A stretch of DNA of 64,000 bases, from NCBI RefSeq assembly GCF_030315745.1, contig NZ_JASXSH010000019.1, forward strand, positions 1 through 64,000, given 5' to 3'. The position numbers were made by a program, and so were the translations under genes. The notes below the pieces were generated by a model that had not been told where the DNA came from, searched no databases, and saw nothing but the letters and a program-made list of their open reading frames with translations. The stretch's first letter is position 1. Each line of letters opens with the position of its first letter. This document shows, in pieces, positions 1-7,698 of this stretch. Source of the DNA: Gordonia heveisoli (GTDB lineage: Bacteria; Actinomycetota; Actinomycetes; Mycobacteriales; Mycobacteriaceae).

Positions 1-55
1 CCCCCCCCCCCCCCCCCCCGGGGGGCCCCCCCCCCCCGGGGGGGGCCCCCCCCCC
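1..55. repeat. C/G homopolymer runs at window start
   Basis: The first 55 bases contain only C and G in long runs: C19, G6, C12, G8, C10. Nothing else in the window resembles this. It is most simply a contig-end or sequencing artefact, although a real G/C tract cannot be excluded. No gene lies in it. Confidence 0.85.
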
Positions 56-89
56 TTCGAGGTCGTGGAAGCAGCGCCGGACATCCAGC

Positions 90-95
90 TAGGGT
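90..95 (+). promoter_or_regulatory. -10 element of arsC-like gene, leaderless
   Basis: TAGGGT lies exactly 6 nt before the GTG at 102, so transcription would start at the start codon. No Shine-Dalgarno sequence is needed for this start. Confidence 0.45.
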
Positions 96-101
96 GAATC
101 C

Positions 102-443
102 GTGGACGCGACGATCTATCACAACCCGAAATGCTCGACCTCCCGCAAGGCGCTGGACAAGCTGCGCGACGCCGGTATTGACCCGACAGTCGTGAAGTAT
201 GTCAACGAGGGCTGGACGCGTGAGCAGTTGCAGACCCTGTTCGACGAGGCCGGACTGACCCCGAAGCAGGCCGCCCGCAAGCGTGAGGCCCTCTACAAGG
301 AACTCGGCCTCGACGACGCCGACGACGACGCGGTACTCGACGCCATGGTCGAACATCCCATCCTCGTCGAACGCCCCTTCGTCGTCACCGGCAAGGGCAC
401 CCGGCTGGCCCGTCCACTCGAGAGCCTCGACGAGATCCTCTGA
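102..443 (+). CDS. ArsC-family arsenate reductase-like protein
   Basis: A 113-residue thioredoxin-fold protein of the ArsC/Spx/YffB family, which reduces arsenate with glutathione/glutaredoxin or acts as a related oxidoreductase. The N-terminal motif HNPKCSTSRKAL carries the catalytic Cys11. Downstream arginines (in VERPFVV and RLARPLE) match the oxyanion-binding arginines of ArsC. The length is at the short end of the family (113-141 aa). The GTG start is supported by a TANNNT hexamer 6 nt upstream. No arsenic-resistance partner (arsB/ACR3, arsR) is adjacent, so a true arsenate role is uncertain; a YffB-like role is equally possible. Confidence 0.8.
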   Translation: MDATIYHNPKCSTSRKALDKLRDAGIDPTVVKYVNEGWTREQLQTLFDEAGLTPKQAARKREALYKELGLDDADDDAVLDAMVEHPILVERPFVVTGKGTRLARPLESLDEIL

Positions 444-455
444 GGTACCCGACGT

Positions 456-896
456 TCAGGCGGCGACCCGCGCGGGCAGTGGGCGGGCGACGCCTGGGAT
501 GATCGCCCCGACCAGCCCCCGAACCAGCGCCTTGGTCATGTCGAAGTAGTCGAAATAGTCCCGCCACACGGTGATTCGACCTTCGGCGACCTCGAACCGC
601 CCGCACACCCAGAACTGCAGGTGCACGCGACCGAAGCGCAATTCGTCGATCCGTTCGGTCAGCACCACCGGTCCCTCCGCCGCCACGTTGACCATCCGGT
701 AGTTGAACCCGACCCAGCTCGTGGTCTCCAGACCGCCGAAAATCTTGGCCACCTTCCGCTTTCCGCGGACGGTCGGCAACGAGACATTGGTGTAGACGAT
801 GTCGTCGTCGATGTACTCCAGTGCGGCAGACGCGTCACCACGCGCGAACGCGGTCAGCATGCTTTCGGTGATCTCGGTCGGTGTCGTAGACGTCAT
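456..896 (-). CDS. limonene-1,2-epoxide hydrolase-like protein (SnoaL/NTF2 fold)
   Basis: A 146-residue single-domain protein of the limonene-1,2-epoxide hydrolase family, close in length to the Rhodococcus enzyme (149 aa) and its mycobacterial homologue. The motif TERIDEL supplies the Arg82-x-Asp84 pair and WRDYFD supplies the third acid (Asp113 or Asp116), which together activate water for epoxide opening. It is probably cytosolic. The ATG at 896 is chosen because the 25 upstream in-frame residues are low-complexity and Arg/Gly-rich. It is convergent with the arsC-like gene, with a 12-bp gap. The natural substrate cannot be told from sequence. Confidence 0.8.
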   Translation of the reverse strand: MTSTTPTEITESMLTAFARGDASAALEYIDDDIVYTNVSLPTVRGKRKVAKIFGGLETTSWVGFNYRMVNVAAEGPVVLTERIDELRFGRVHLQFWVCGRFEVAEGRITVWRDYFDYFDMTKALVRGLVGAIIPGVARPLPARVAA

Positions 897-1140
897 GGCA
901 CCACTATGCCCGCCGCGCCACCCGCACCGATAGCCCCGCACATCGGCGGATATGACATCGCGGCAGGTCATCGGCTACCCTGACAGGCGTTGTCTCGGCG
1001 AGGGTGACCATGTCACCGTGATCGGCGCGACCATCGCAGTTCTCCTCGCGGGTGTGTGCCCCCCGCCCGGCGGATGTGGGTTGGCTCGCTCCTCGCGGCC
1101 GAGGTACCACCGCCGAGAAATCGAGAACGAGGAGATCACC

Positions 1141-1767
1141 ATGGCTACCCAGACCACCACGCTGGCCGTCACCACCCGCACCGAGAAGGGCAAGGGTGCC
1201 GCTCGTCGCGCCCGCCGCGAGGGCAAGGTGCCCGCCGTGCTCTACGGCCACGGCACCGACCCGCAGCACCTGCACCTCCCGGCCCGTGAGTTCGCCACCA
1301 TCCTGCGTGGCAACGGCACCAACGCCGTCATCGAACTCGACATCGAGGGCACCAGCCAGCTCGCGCTGACCAAGCAGGTCGACGTCCACCCGATCCGCAA
1401 CTACATCGAGCACGTCGATCTGCTCGTCATCAAGCGCGGCGAGAAGGTCACCGTCGAGGTCACCGTCGTCATCGAGGGTGACGCCGCTTCCGGCACCCTG
1501 GTCGTCCAGGACGCCAACACCATCGAGATCGAGGCCGACGCGCTGTCGATCCCGGAGCAGATCGTGGTCAGCGTCGAGGGCGTCGCCGCAGGCACCCTGA
1601 TCCACGGCTCCGACCTGGATCTGCCCGAGGGCGTCGCACTGACCTCCGACCCGGAGACCCTGGTCGTCGCCGTCAACGAGGCACCGTCGGCCGCCGATCT
1701 CGCCTCCGAGGACGAGGCCGAGGGTGAGGCTGCCGCCGAAGAGGCTCCCGCCGCCGACGCCGAGTGA
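1141..1767 (+). CDS. rplY: 50S ribosomal protein L25 (general stress protein Ctc form)
   Basis: A 208-residue L25/TL5/Ctc protein that binds 5S rRNA in the large subunit. Residues 1-93 form the L25 RNA-binding domain ([21 protein letters not shown] is its start). Residues about 100-185 form the C-terminal beta-barrel of the long Ctc type, followed by an Ala/Glu-rich acidic tail. The ATG has a clear GAGGAG ribosome-binding site at 1129-1134, 6 nt upstream. pth follows after 34 bp, the usual actinobacterial rplY-pth pair (Rv1015c-Rv1014c in M. tuberculosis), so the two are probably co-transcribed. Confidence 0.95.
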   Translation: MATQTTTLAVTTRTEKGKGAARRARREGKVPAVLYGHGTDPQHLHLPAREFATILRGNGTNAVIELDIEGTSQLALTKQVDVHPIRNYIEHVDLLVIKRGEKVTVEVTVVIEGDAASGTLVVQDANTIEIEADALSIPEQIVVSVEGVAAGTLIHGSDLDLPEGVALTSDPETLVVAVNEAPSAADLASEDEAEGEAAAEEAPAADAE

Positions 1768-1801
1768 CCTTCGGTCCCGACCGACCAGGACATCTGGATC
1801 T

Positions 1802-2368
1802 GTGAAACTGATTGTCGGGCTTGGTAATCCCGGGCCCAAATACGAGAAGACGAGGCATAACATCGGCGCCATGGTCGCCGATGGCCTCGTCTCCTCGGCC
1901 GGCGAGCGATGGAAGGTACACAAGCGTTCAGGCGCCGAAGTCGCCTCGATCACGCTCGCCGGCCAATCGGTGCTCGTGGCCAAGCCACGCACCTACATGA
2001 ACGAGTCGGGCCGTCAGATCGGTCCGCTGGCGGCGTTCTATTCGGTGTCCGCCGCCGATCTCATCGTCTGCCATGACGAACTCGACATCGATTTCGGTGC
2101 CGTGCGACTCAAACGCGGCGGCGGTGAAGGCGGCCACAACGGTCTGCGCTCGATCAGTCAGGCCATCGGCACGCGCGATTACCTGCGCGTCCGCCTGGGC
2201 ATCGGCCGTCCACCCGGGCGTCAGGACCCCGCCGATTTCGTCCTCAAGCCATTCCCCACTGCCGCTCGCACCGAGGTCGACCTGCTGATCGGCAACGGCG
2301 CCGATGCCGTCGAGTTGCTGGTGGCGCGCTCTCTCGAGGACGCCCAGAACGCGGTGCACGCCTGGTGA
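1802..2368 (+). CDS. pth: peptidyl-tRNA hydrolase
   Basis: A 188-residue enzyme that releases peptides from peptidyl-tRNA dropped by the ribosome. All family active-site residues are present: Asn9 in GLGNPG, His19 in RHNIG, Asn67 in TYMNESG, Asp92 in CHDELD and the NGLRSI motif. The GTG at 1802 gives the canonical [10 protein letters not shown] beginning and lies 34 bp after rplY. A longer in-frame reading would run back into rplY and adds no family sequence. It is expected to be essential, as in other bacteria. Confidence 0.96.
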   Translation: MKLIVGLGNPGPKYEKTRHNIGAMVADGLVSSAGERWKVHKRSGAEVASITLAGQSVLVAKPRTYMNESGRQIGPLAAFYSVSAADLIVCHDELDIDFGAVRLKRGGGEGGHNGLRSISQAIGTRDYLRVRLGIGRPPGRQDPADFVLKPFPTAARTEVDLLIGNGADAVELLVARSLEDAQNAVHAW

Positions 2369-2501
2369 CCTTGTCGCCAGTGCGTCTGAATCTGTCCCGC
2401 CGAGGCGATCCGACCACGACTGCGGTGCGCCCTCACATGACCACGCGGCGCCAACCGGTAAGGTCACGCTAAGTACGTCGGACTCTCGGGAGGGAACTGC
2501 A

Positions 2502-3572
2502 ATGGTGCAGATCGCGGTCAACACCGGTAGGCAGAATGTGTCGATGCTGGGTATCGGCGCGTGCCGACCCCAACGGCTGGTCAGCAACGACGAGGTCTGC
2601 CAGACCCTCGACTCCACCGACGAGTGGATCTTCGAACGCAGCGGTATCCGCAACCGCCGCTGGATCAGCGGCGACGAGACGGCCCGCTCGCTGGCCGCGA
2701 CCGCTGCCGAACGAGCCATCGCCAATTCCGGTGTCGACAAGGAGCGGATCGGCGCATTGGTCCTCGCCACCAACAGTTGGAAGACCAAGATTCCGCACGG
2801 CGGGCCGATCATCGCCAGCGACATCGGGCTCAACGGGATCCCCGCCTACGACGTCGCCGCCGGCTGCGGCGGCTTCGGATACGCCCTCGGCATCGCCGCC
2901 GACACCATCCGCGCGGGATCGGCCGACTACGTTCTGGTCGTCGGGGTGGAGACGATGTCGGTCGTGATGGAACCCACCGACCGCAACACGGCATTCATCT
3001 TCGGCGACGGCGCCGGTGCGGTGGTCGTCGGGCCGAGCGAGGAGAACGGCATCTCCCCCACCGTGTGGGGCAGTGACGGTGAGAACGCCGAGGCCATCGG
3101 GCAGAACCTCGACATCCCGGCATATATGGATCGGGCGCAGGACTACCAGCACAAGGACCCCGACACCGATCCCGTCGGACGGATGGTGGTCACCATGCAG
3201 GGTCCGCGCGTATTCCGGTGGGCGGCCATCACGCTGCCGAAGGCGCTGTCGAATGTGCTGACCAACTCCGGGGTGGATGTGGCCGACATCGAGGTGTTCA
3301 TCCCACACCAGGCCAACGCCCGCATCAACGAACTGATGAAGTCCAATCTCGGTCTGGCCGACGACATCCCGATGGCCAACGACATCGAGAACACCGGCAA
3401 CACCTCGGCCGCGTCGATCCCGCTGGCGATGGAGGAGATGCTGGCCACCGGGAAAGCCAAGGGCGGCCAGACCGCGCTGCTGCTCGGGTTCGGCGCCGGA
3501 CTCAGCTACGCCGGTGCCGTCGTCACCCTGCCGCCAGCACCTGTGGTGACCAGCTTCGACGACCTGGGCTGA
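2502..3572 (+). CDS. 3-oxoacyl-ACP synthase III-like ketosynthase (first copy)
   Basis: A 356-residue thiolase-fold KAS III (FabH) family enzyme that condenses an acyl-CoA with malonyl-ACP or a related extender. The Cys-His-Asn triad is intact: Cys122 in AAGCGGFGYA, His in PHQANARIN, Asn in [20 protein letters not shown] is also present. The ATG has a GGGAGGG site 7 nt upstream. A paralogue lies at 6601-7620. No FAS-II genes (fabD, acpM, kasA) are near, so initiation of mycolate-type synthesis is possible but not shown by context. The last 51 bases, including the stop, are repeated twice more downstream. Confidence 0.88.
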   Translation: MVQIAVNTGRQNVSMLGIGACRPQRLVSNDEVCQTLDSTDEWIFERSGIRNRRWISGDETARSLAATAAERAIANSGVDKERIGALVLATNSWKTKIPHGGPIIASDIGLNGIPAYDVAAGCGGFGYALGIAADTIRAGSADYVLVVGVETMSVVMEPTDRNTAFIFGDGAGAVVVGPSEENGISPTVWGSDGENAEAIGQNLDIPAYMDRAQDYQHKDPDTDPVGRMVVTMQGPRVFRWAAITLPKALSNVLTNSGVDVADIEVFIPHQANARINELMKSNLGLADDIPMANDIENTGNTSAASIPLAMEEMLATGKAKGGQTALLLGFGAGLSYAGAVVTLPPAPVVTSFDDLG

Positions 3573-3682
3573 CCGTCACCCTGCCGCCAGCACCTTCGGT
3601 GACCAGCTTCGACGACCTGGGCTGACCCGTCACCCTGCCCCCAGCGCCTGTGGTGACCAGCTTCGACGACCTGGGCTGACCC
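3522..3682 (+). repeat. three tandem copies of the fabH-like gene tail, stop codon included
   Basis: The unit begins GTCACCCTG and ends GACCTGGGCTGAC. Copies start at 3522, 3575 and 3629 (periods 53 and 54 bp) and differ by about two substitutions each. Copy 1 is the real C-terminus and stop of the ketosynthase. Copies 2 and 3 are downstream of that stop. Each copy contains a GTCACC/GGTGAC inverted pair, so each could fold as a weak hairpin. Confidence 0.9.
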
Positions 3683-3704
3683 CGGCTCGCCGAACGAGCC
3701 GGGG
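3680..3704. terminator. bidirectional hairpin terminator
   Basis: A perfect 10-bp stem, CCCCGGCTCG/CGAGCCGGGG, with a 5-nt loop lies between the convergent ketosynthase gene and the ABC permease gene. There is no U-tract, which is common in high-GC actinobacteria. Confidence 0.7.
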
Positions 3705-3716
3705 CCACGATTATCG

Positions 3717-4538
3717 TCAGGCGTTCTCTTTACGGAACACCGATGTGCCCCACCAGGTTCCGAGTGCCGCCAGCACGGCCGCCGACAACAGACCCCAGGC
3801 GACCTGTGCGGTCGCGATGTCGCCGTTGAAGGTCGCACGGACGGCGTCGACGATCCAGCGGAACGGGATGAAATCGCTCAGGTTCTGCAGCCACTCCGGC
3901 CCCAGCGTCATCGGGAGCAGGATCCCCGACAGCAGCAGGATCGGCATCATCACCATGTTGATCAGCGGCGCCATGACGTCCTCGCTCTTGGTGGTCAGGG
4001 CCACCGCATTCGACGCCGCGGCGCACGCACCGCCGATGAGTAGCGTGATGACGATGCCCGCGATCACCCCGATGATCGACCCGCGCATACCCATCAGATA
4101 ACCGAGTCCGACCAGGATCAGCGCCTGCACCAGCAGTTGCAGCAGGTCGCGCATGAGTCGTCCGACCAGCAGCGCGGTCCGGCTGGCCGGGGTGACCCGC
4201 TCGGCTTCGATGACGCCTTCGCGCCACTCCCCGATCAGGCTGAACCCGGCGAACATCGCCCCGAAGATGCCCAACTGCACCAGTAGACCCGGCACGAGGA
4301 AGGTGTAGGCGTTGTCGGGGGCGCCGGGGAACTGGCTGACCAGCGGTTCCAGGAGTGGACCGAACAGCACCAGATACAGCACCGGCTGCATGATGCCGAT
4401 GAGCACCCATGCCGGGTTGCGCAGATTCATCCGGATCTGGCGCCGGAAAACGATGAAACTCTCACGGAAGAAGTTGCCCGCGGGGACCGTCGCCCCGTGG
4501 GTGGCCGACCGCGGCGCGGTGTTGGTTCGGGTGCTCAT
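3717..4538 (-). CDS. ABC-2 type transporter permease (DrrB-like)
   Basis: A 273-residue integral membrane protein with about six hydrophobic segments after a 30-residue polar N-terminus. It is the permease half of an ABC-2 exporter; the length and the ALLVGRLMRDLLQ region fit the daunorubicin-resistance DrrB family. Its start overlaps the stop of the upstream ATPase gene by 4 bp (ATGA), so the two are translationally coupled. The exported compound (drug or lipid) cannot be inferred, because no biosynthetic cluster lies alongside. Confidence 0.88.
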   Translation of the reverse strand: MSTRTNTAPRSATHGATVPAGNFFRESFIVFRRQIRMNLRNPAWVLIGIMQPVLYLVLFGPLLEPLVSQFPGAPDNAYTFLVPGLLVQLGIFGAMFAGFSLIGEWREGVIEAERVTPASRTALLVGRLMRDLLQLLVQALILVGLGYLMGMRGSIIGVIAGIVITLLIGGACAAASNAVALTTKSEDVMAPLINMVMMPILLLSGILLPMTLGPEWLQNLSDFIPFRWIVDAVRATFNGDIATAQVAWGLLSAAVLAALGTWWGTSVFRKENA

Positions 4539-5539
4539 CGCTGGCCTCCCACTTCGGTCGTCTCCTGGTCGGTGGTCTCGGTTTCGGCGTCGCGCAGTGA
4601 ACGGCCGGTCAGGGTTAGGAACACATCGTCGAGCGTCGGCCGGATCACCTCGATGGAATCGAGCGCGACCTCGGCGGCGTCGAGTTCGCGGAGCAGTCCC
4701 GGCAGCTCACGTCCGGCGCGCGGTACCCGCCCGCGGACATGCCGTCCGTCGACGTCGATCTCGGTGCCGATCGCCGACAATTTGTCGGCGCACACGGGTA
4801 CCAGCGCCGACTCGGCGACCTCCAGCGAGACCAGGTCGCCCGATACCTGGGCCTTGAGGTTGTCTGGGGTGTCGGCGGCGACGATCCGCCCGTTGTCGAT
4901 GATGACGATCCGATCCGACAGTTCGTCGGCCTCGTCGAGATAGTGCGTGGTGAGAAAGACGGTGGCGCCACGTTCGGTCCGCAGTCGGCGGATGTGCTCC
5001 CACAGGTTGGCGCGCGCCTGCGGGTCGAGTCCGGTTGTCGGCTCGTCGAGGAACACCAGTGTCGGTTCGTGTACCAGCCCCATCACGATGTCGAGTCGGC
5101 GTTTCTGTCCGCCGGACATGTTCTTCGGCATCCGCTGCCACAGCCCGTCCAGTTGGAGCTGACCGAAGAGATCCTGGCCGCGGCGGGTGGCCTCCGCCCG
5201 CGAGAGACCGTAGAGCATGCCGTGGTCGACGACCTCGTCACCGGCCTGCGCCTGGCTGAAGGTGCCGCCGGCCTGCGACACATAACCGATGCTGCGGCGC
5301 ACCATGACCGAATCCTTGACGACGTCGTACCCGTTGACCGTCGCGGTACCCGCGGTCGGTCGAAGCAGTGTCGTCAGCATGCGCAAGGTGGTCGTCTTCC
5401 CCGCCCCGTTGGGCCCGAGGAAGCCGACCACTTCGCCTTCGGCGACGTCGAGGTCGACGCCGTCGACCGCGGTCACCTGTTTCTTCTGTTTCCCCCGGCC
5501 GGTCTCGAAGGTCTGGACCAGCCCGCGTGCGTGAATCAT
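4535..5539 (-). CDS. ABC transporter ATP-binding protein (DrrA-like)
   Basis: A 334-residue ATPase. Walker A is GPNGAGKTTT, the signature is NMSGGQKRRLDIV, Walker B is LVFLDEPTTGLD and the H-loop is TTHYLDEADELSD. A C-terminal extension of about 100 residues is typical of DrrA. The ATG at 5539 is preferred over the ATG at 5545 because an AAGGGG site lies 6 nt upstream of the former and directly abuts the latter. It forms a two-gene exporter with the permease. A perfect palindrome at 5573-5587 just upstream suggests control by a local or distant repressor. Confidence 0.9.
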   Translation of the reverse strand: MIHARGLVQTFETGRGKQKKQVTAVDGVDLDVAEGEVVGFLGPNGAGKTTTLRMLTTLLRPTAGTATVNGYDVVKDSVMVRRSIGYVSQAGGTFSQAQAGDEVVDHGMLYGLSRAEATRRGQDLFGQLQLDGLWQRMPKNMSGGQKRRLDIVMGLVHEPTLVFLDEPTTGLDPQARANLWEHIRRLRTERGATVFLTTHYLDEADELSDRIVIIDNGRIVAADTPDNLKAQVSGDLVSLEVAESALVPVCADKLSAIGTEIDVDGRHVRGRVPRAGRELPGLLRELDAAEVALDSIEVIRPTLDDVFLTLTGRSLRDAETETTDQETTEVGGQR

Positions 5540-5572
5540 GTTCATCCCCTTGCCCGTGGTGTCGTCGGCGCT

Positions 5573-5587
5573 GTCAGACAGTCTGAC
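5573..5587. promoter_or_regulatory. palindromic operator candidate upstream of the drrAB-type exporter
   Basis: GTCAGAC-A-GTCTGAC is a perfect 7-bp inverted repeat around one base, 34 bp upstream of the ATPase start. Its size and position fit a dimeric repressor of the TetR type. No regulator gene is adjacent. Confidence 0.5.
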
Positions 5588-5658
5588 TCGCGACACCGAC
5601 AGGATTCATCGCATTGCGGACGGCCAGTGTCCGCAAACGCCAGTGACACCCACGGTTC

Positions 5659-5695
5659 GTGGTCCGACACCGCGTCTACCGCGGTGTCAGACCAC
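5659..5695 (-). terminator. long hairpin terminator of the DUF805 gene
   Basis: Arms GTGGTC-x-GACACCGCG and CGCGGTGTC-x-GACCAC pair over 15 bp with one internal mismatch and a 5-nt loop (5675-5679). It begins at the stop codon of the DUF805 gene on the minus strand and so should end that transcript before the ABC exporter promoter. Confidence 0.75.
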
Positions 5696-6393
5696 TAAAT
5701 CCGGTCGTCGTACTGCACGCCGGCCGGGTCCGAGGGCAGCAACCCGATCACGATCGAGGTGAGACCACCGACAAACGGGATGAAAATGCAGAGCAGCCAC
5801 GCGCCGCTCTGGTTCGCATCGTGCAATCGGCGGACGGCTACCGAGATCGACGGCAGGATCGTCGCCAGCGCGAACACCAGGAGCAGGATGCCCAAGAATC
5901 CGGCCAGCGCGGCAACACCGCCGGCCCCGGTGGACTCACCGACCAGCGCCAGGACGATCAGCACGATGGTGATCACCGTCGATGCGAGCAGCATCATCAG
6001 CACCGGCCACCAGTACTCACTCTGCGACGCACGGCCGGAGAAGTTCACGTAGTTCTTGAAATATCGGGCGACCCCTTGACCGAAGGTCGCGCCGTAGAGC
6101 GGAAGCCGCAGGTCATTCGGGTCGGTGGTCCCCTCCGGCCGGCCGTACGGCGCTTGCCCATAGTAGGGCTGCCCGTACTGGGGCTGGCCGTATTGGGGCT
6201 GACCGTACTGGGGCTGACCGTACTGGGGCTGACCGTACTGGGGCTGGGAGCCGGGAACCGGCCCCCATTCCTGACCGTGTTGCGGCTGGCCATAGGACTG
6301 CTGACCGTACTGCGTCTGTTCGTAGGGTTGCCGCGGATCCGACGACCAGCCCGCCTGCTCGCCGTGGGGGTTGTTGGGGTCCTGCCAGGTCAT
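5695..6393 (-). CDS. DUF805 membrane protein with PQYGQ-repeat N-terminus
   Basis: A 232-residue protein. Residues 1-95 are Gln/Tyr/Gly/Pro-rich, with tandem PQYGQ pentapeptides. The rest is a DUF805 domain with four predicted membrane segments and the conserved [12 protein letters not shown] and [13 protein letters not shown] motifs. The function of DUF805 is unknown; YxQ-rich cytosolic tails occur in other actinobacterial membrane proteins. The ATG at 6393 is preferred over 6411 because AGAGG lies 7 nt upstream of it. The gene stands alone and ends in a strong hairpin. Confidence 0.82.
   Translation of the reverse strand: MTWQDPNNPHGEQAGWSSDPRQPYEQTQYGQQSYGQPQHGQEWGPVPGSQPQYGQPQYGQPQYGQPQYGQPQYGQPYYGQAPYGRPEGTTDPNDLRLPLYGATFGQGVARYFKNYVNFSGRASQSEYWWPVLMMLLASTVITIVLIVLALVGESTGAGGVAALAGFLGILLLVFALATILPSISVAVRRLHDANQSGAWLLCIFIPFVGGLTSIVIGLLPSDPAGVQYDDRI
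6173..6247 (-). repeat. 15-bp tandem repeat, five units, coding PQYGQ
   Basis: Five contiguous units of CCGTACTGGGGCTGA (plus strand, with CCGTATTGG and a terminal G as variants) encode repeated PQYGQ. Whole-codon units keep the frame, so copy-number changes would only alter repeat length. Confidence 0.9.
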
Positions 6394-6600
6394 CGCGGTG
6401 CCTCTACTCATGGGGAAAATTCGGTCTGCGCCCGACCGGGCATGGCCACCTCGGGTCAGCGACAACGATAGTGGCAGGCAGCCCCCGTGGACAGCTTCAG
6501 CGCGGACGGGTCATTCGAGCGGATCTGCCGCCCACTACTTCCGAGTAGGCACGCCGGTGAGTACGGTTTATGGCGGGTCACATATCGGAGAGGGATTGAC

Positions 6601-7620
6601 ATGGCTGTACTCGCGGAGACAACCGGCATCAACAACATCGGCATGCTGGGCATCGGCGCATACCGACCCGAACGCGTCGTGACCAACGACGAGATCTGCG
6701 AGCACATCGACTCCTCCGACGAGTGGATCTACACCCGCACCGGCATCAAGACCCGCCGTTTCGCGCGGCGCGACGAGTCCGTCATGGAGATGTCGGTCAA
6801 CGCCGGCCGCAAGGCGATCGCCAATGCACTGCTGTCCGGCAGCGACATCGACGCCGTGATCGTGGCCACCAACACCCACCTGCTGCTCACCCCGGCCGCC
6901 GCGGTCAAGGTGGCCACCGAACTCGGCGCCAACGGCGTCCCCGCCTTCGACGTCACCGTCGGCTGCGCCGGATTCGGTTACGCGATGGCCCTGGCGTCGG
7001 ACATGATCCGCGGCGGGAGCGCCACCCACGTACTCGTCATCGGCGCCGAACAGCTGTCGGTGACCATGGATATGACCGACCGCGGCAACTGCTTCATCTT
7101 CGGTGACGGAGCGGGCGCGGTGGTCGTCGGACCGACCAAGGAGCAGGAGCTCGGCCCGGTGGTCTGGGGTTCGGACGGCTCCCAGTTCAACGCGATCCGC
7201 CAGGACATCGACTGGATCACCTTCCTCGATGGCGACGATCACGTGAACCGCCCCTACCTGCGGATGGAGGGCACCAGCGTGTTCCGCTGGGCCGCCTTCG
7301 AAATGGGTAAGGCCGCCCAGCGCGCGCTCGACGCCGCCAAGATCAGCGCCCAGGACCTCGATGTCTTCGTGCCGCACCAGGCCAACTCGCGCATCAACGA
7401 GCTGCTGGCCCGCAGCCTCAAGCTCAAAGAGGGCACGGTCGTGGCCAACGACATCGAGACCACCGGCAACACGTCGGCCGCGTCGATCCCGCTGGCGATG
7501 GAGGATCTGCTCTCCACCGGCAAGGTGAAGCCCGGCGACACCGCACTGCTGCTCGGTTACGGTGCCGGCCTCAGCTACGCCGCCCAGGTCGTCAAGCTGC
7601 CGCCGGTCCCCTTCGAGTGA
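6601..7620 (+). CDS. 3-oxoacyl-ACP synthase III-like ketosynthase (second copy)
   Basis: A 339-residue KAS III family enzyme, clearly paralogous to the gene at 2502-3572 along its whole length. The triad is intact: Cys122 in VGCAGFGYA, His in PHQANSRIN, Asn in [10 protein letters not shown]. The ATG has a GGAGAGGG site upstream. It lacks the duplicated tail of the first copy and ends KLPPVPFE. The two copies flank an ABC exporter and a DUF805 gene, so they are not a simple adjacent tandem pair. Whether the two differ in acyl specificity cannot be read from the sequence. Confidence 0.88.
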   Translation: MAVLAETTGINNIGMLGIGAYRPERVVTNDEICEHIDSSDEWIYTRTGIKTRRFARRDESVMEMSVNAGRKAIANALLSGSDIDAVIVATNTHLLLTPAAAVKVATELGANGVPAFDVTVGCAGFGYAMALASDMIRGGSATHVLVIGAEQLSVTMDMTDRGNCFIFGDGAGAVVVGPTKEQELGPVVWGSDGSQFNAIRQDIDWITFLDGDDHVNRPYLRMEGTSVFRWAAFEMGKAAQRALDAAKISAQDLDVFVPHQANSRINELLARSLKLKEGTVVANDIETTGNTSAASIPLAMEDLLSTGKVKPGDTALLLGYGAGLSYAAQVVKLPPVPFE

Positions 7621-7686
7621 GGCCCACCGCCCGCACATGGTGAGCGGGAGTCCGACGACAGTTTGGGACCCCACCACCTCGACCGA

Positions 7687-7692
7687 TAGCCT
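7687..7692 (+). promoter_or_regulatory. -10 element of prfC, leaderless
   Basis: TAGCCT lies 6 nt upstream of the GTG at 7699, predicting a transcript that begins at the start codon. Confidence 0.5.
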
Positions 7693-7698
7693 CTATGG

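Noticed and set aside
904-1992. Long minus-strand open frame opposite rplY and the start of pth
   Set aside because: It is Gly/Asp/Val-rich with no family motif and mirrors the codon bias of rplY and pth, which are certain on the plus strand.
6173-6247. CRISPR-like array
   Set aside because: The 15-bp units are contiguous without spacers and encode a PQYGQ protein repeat. The hexamers at 45065-45124 were rejected for the same reason.
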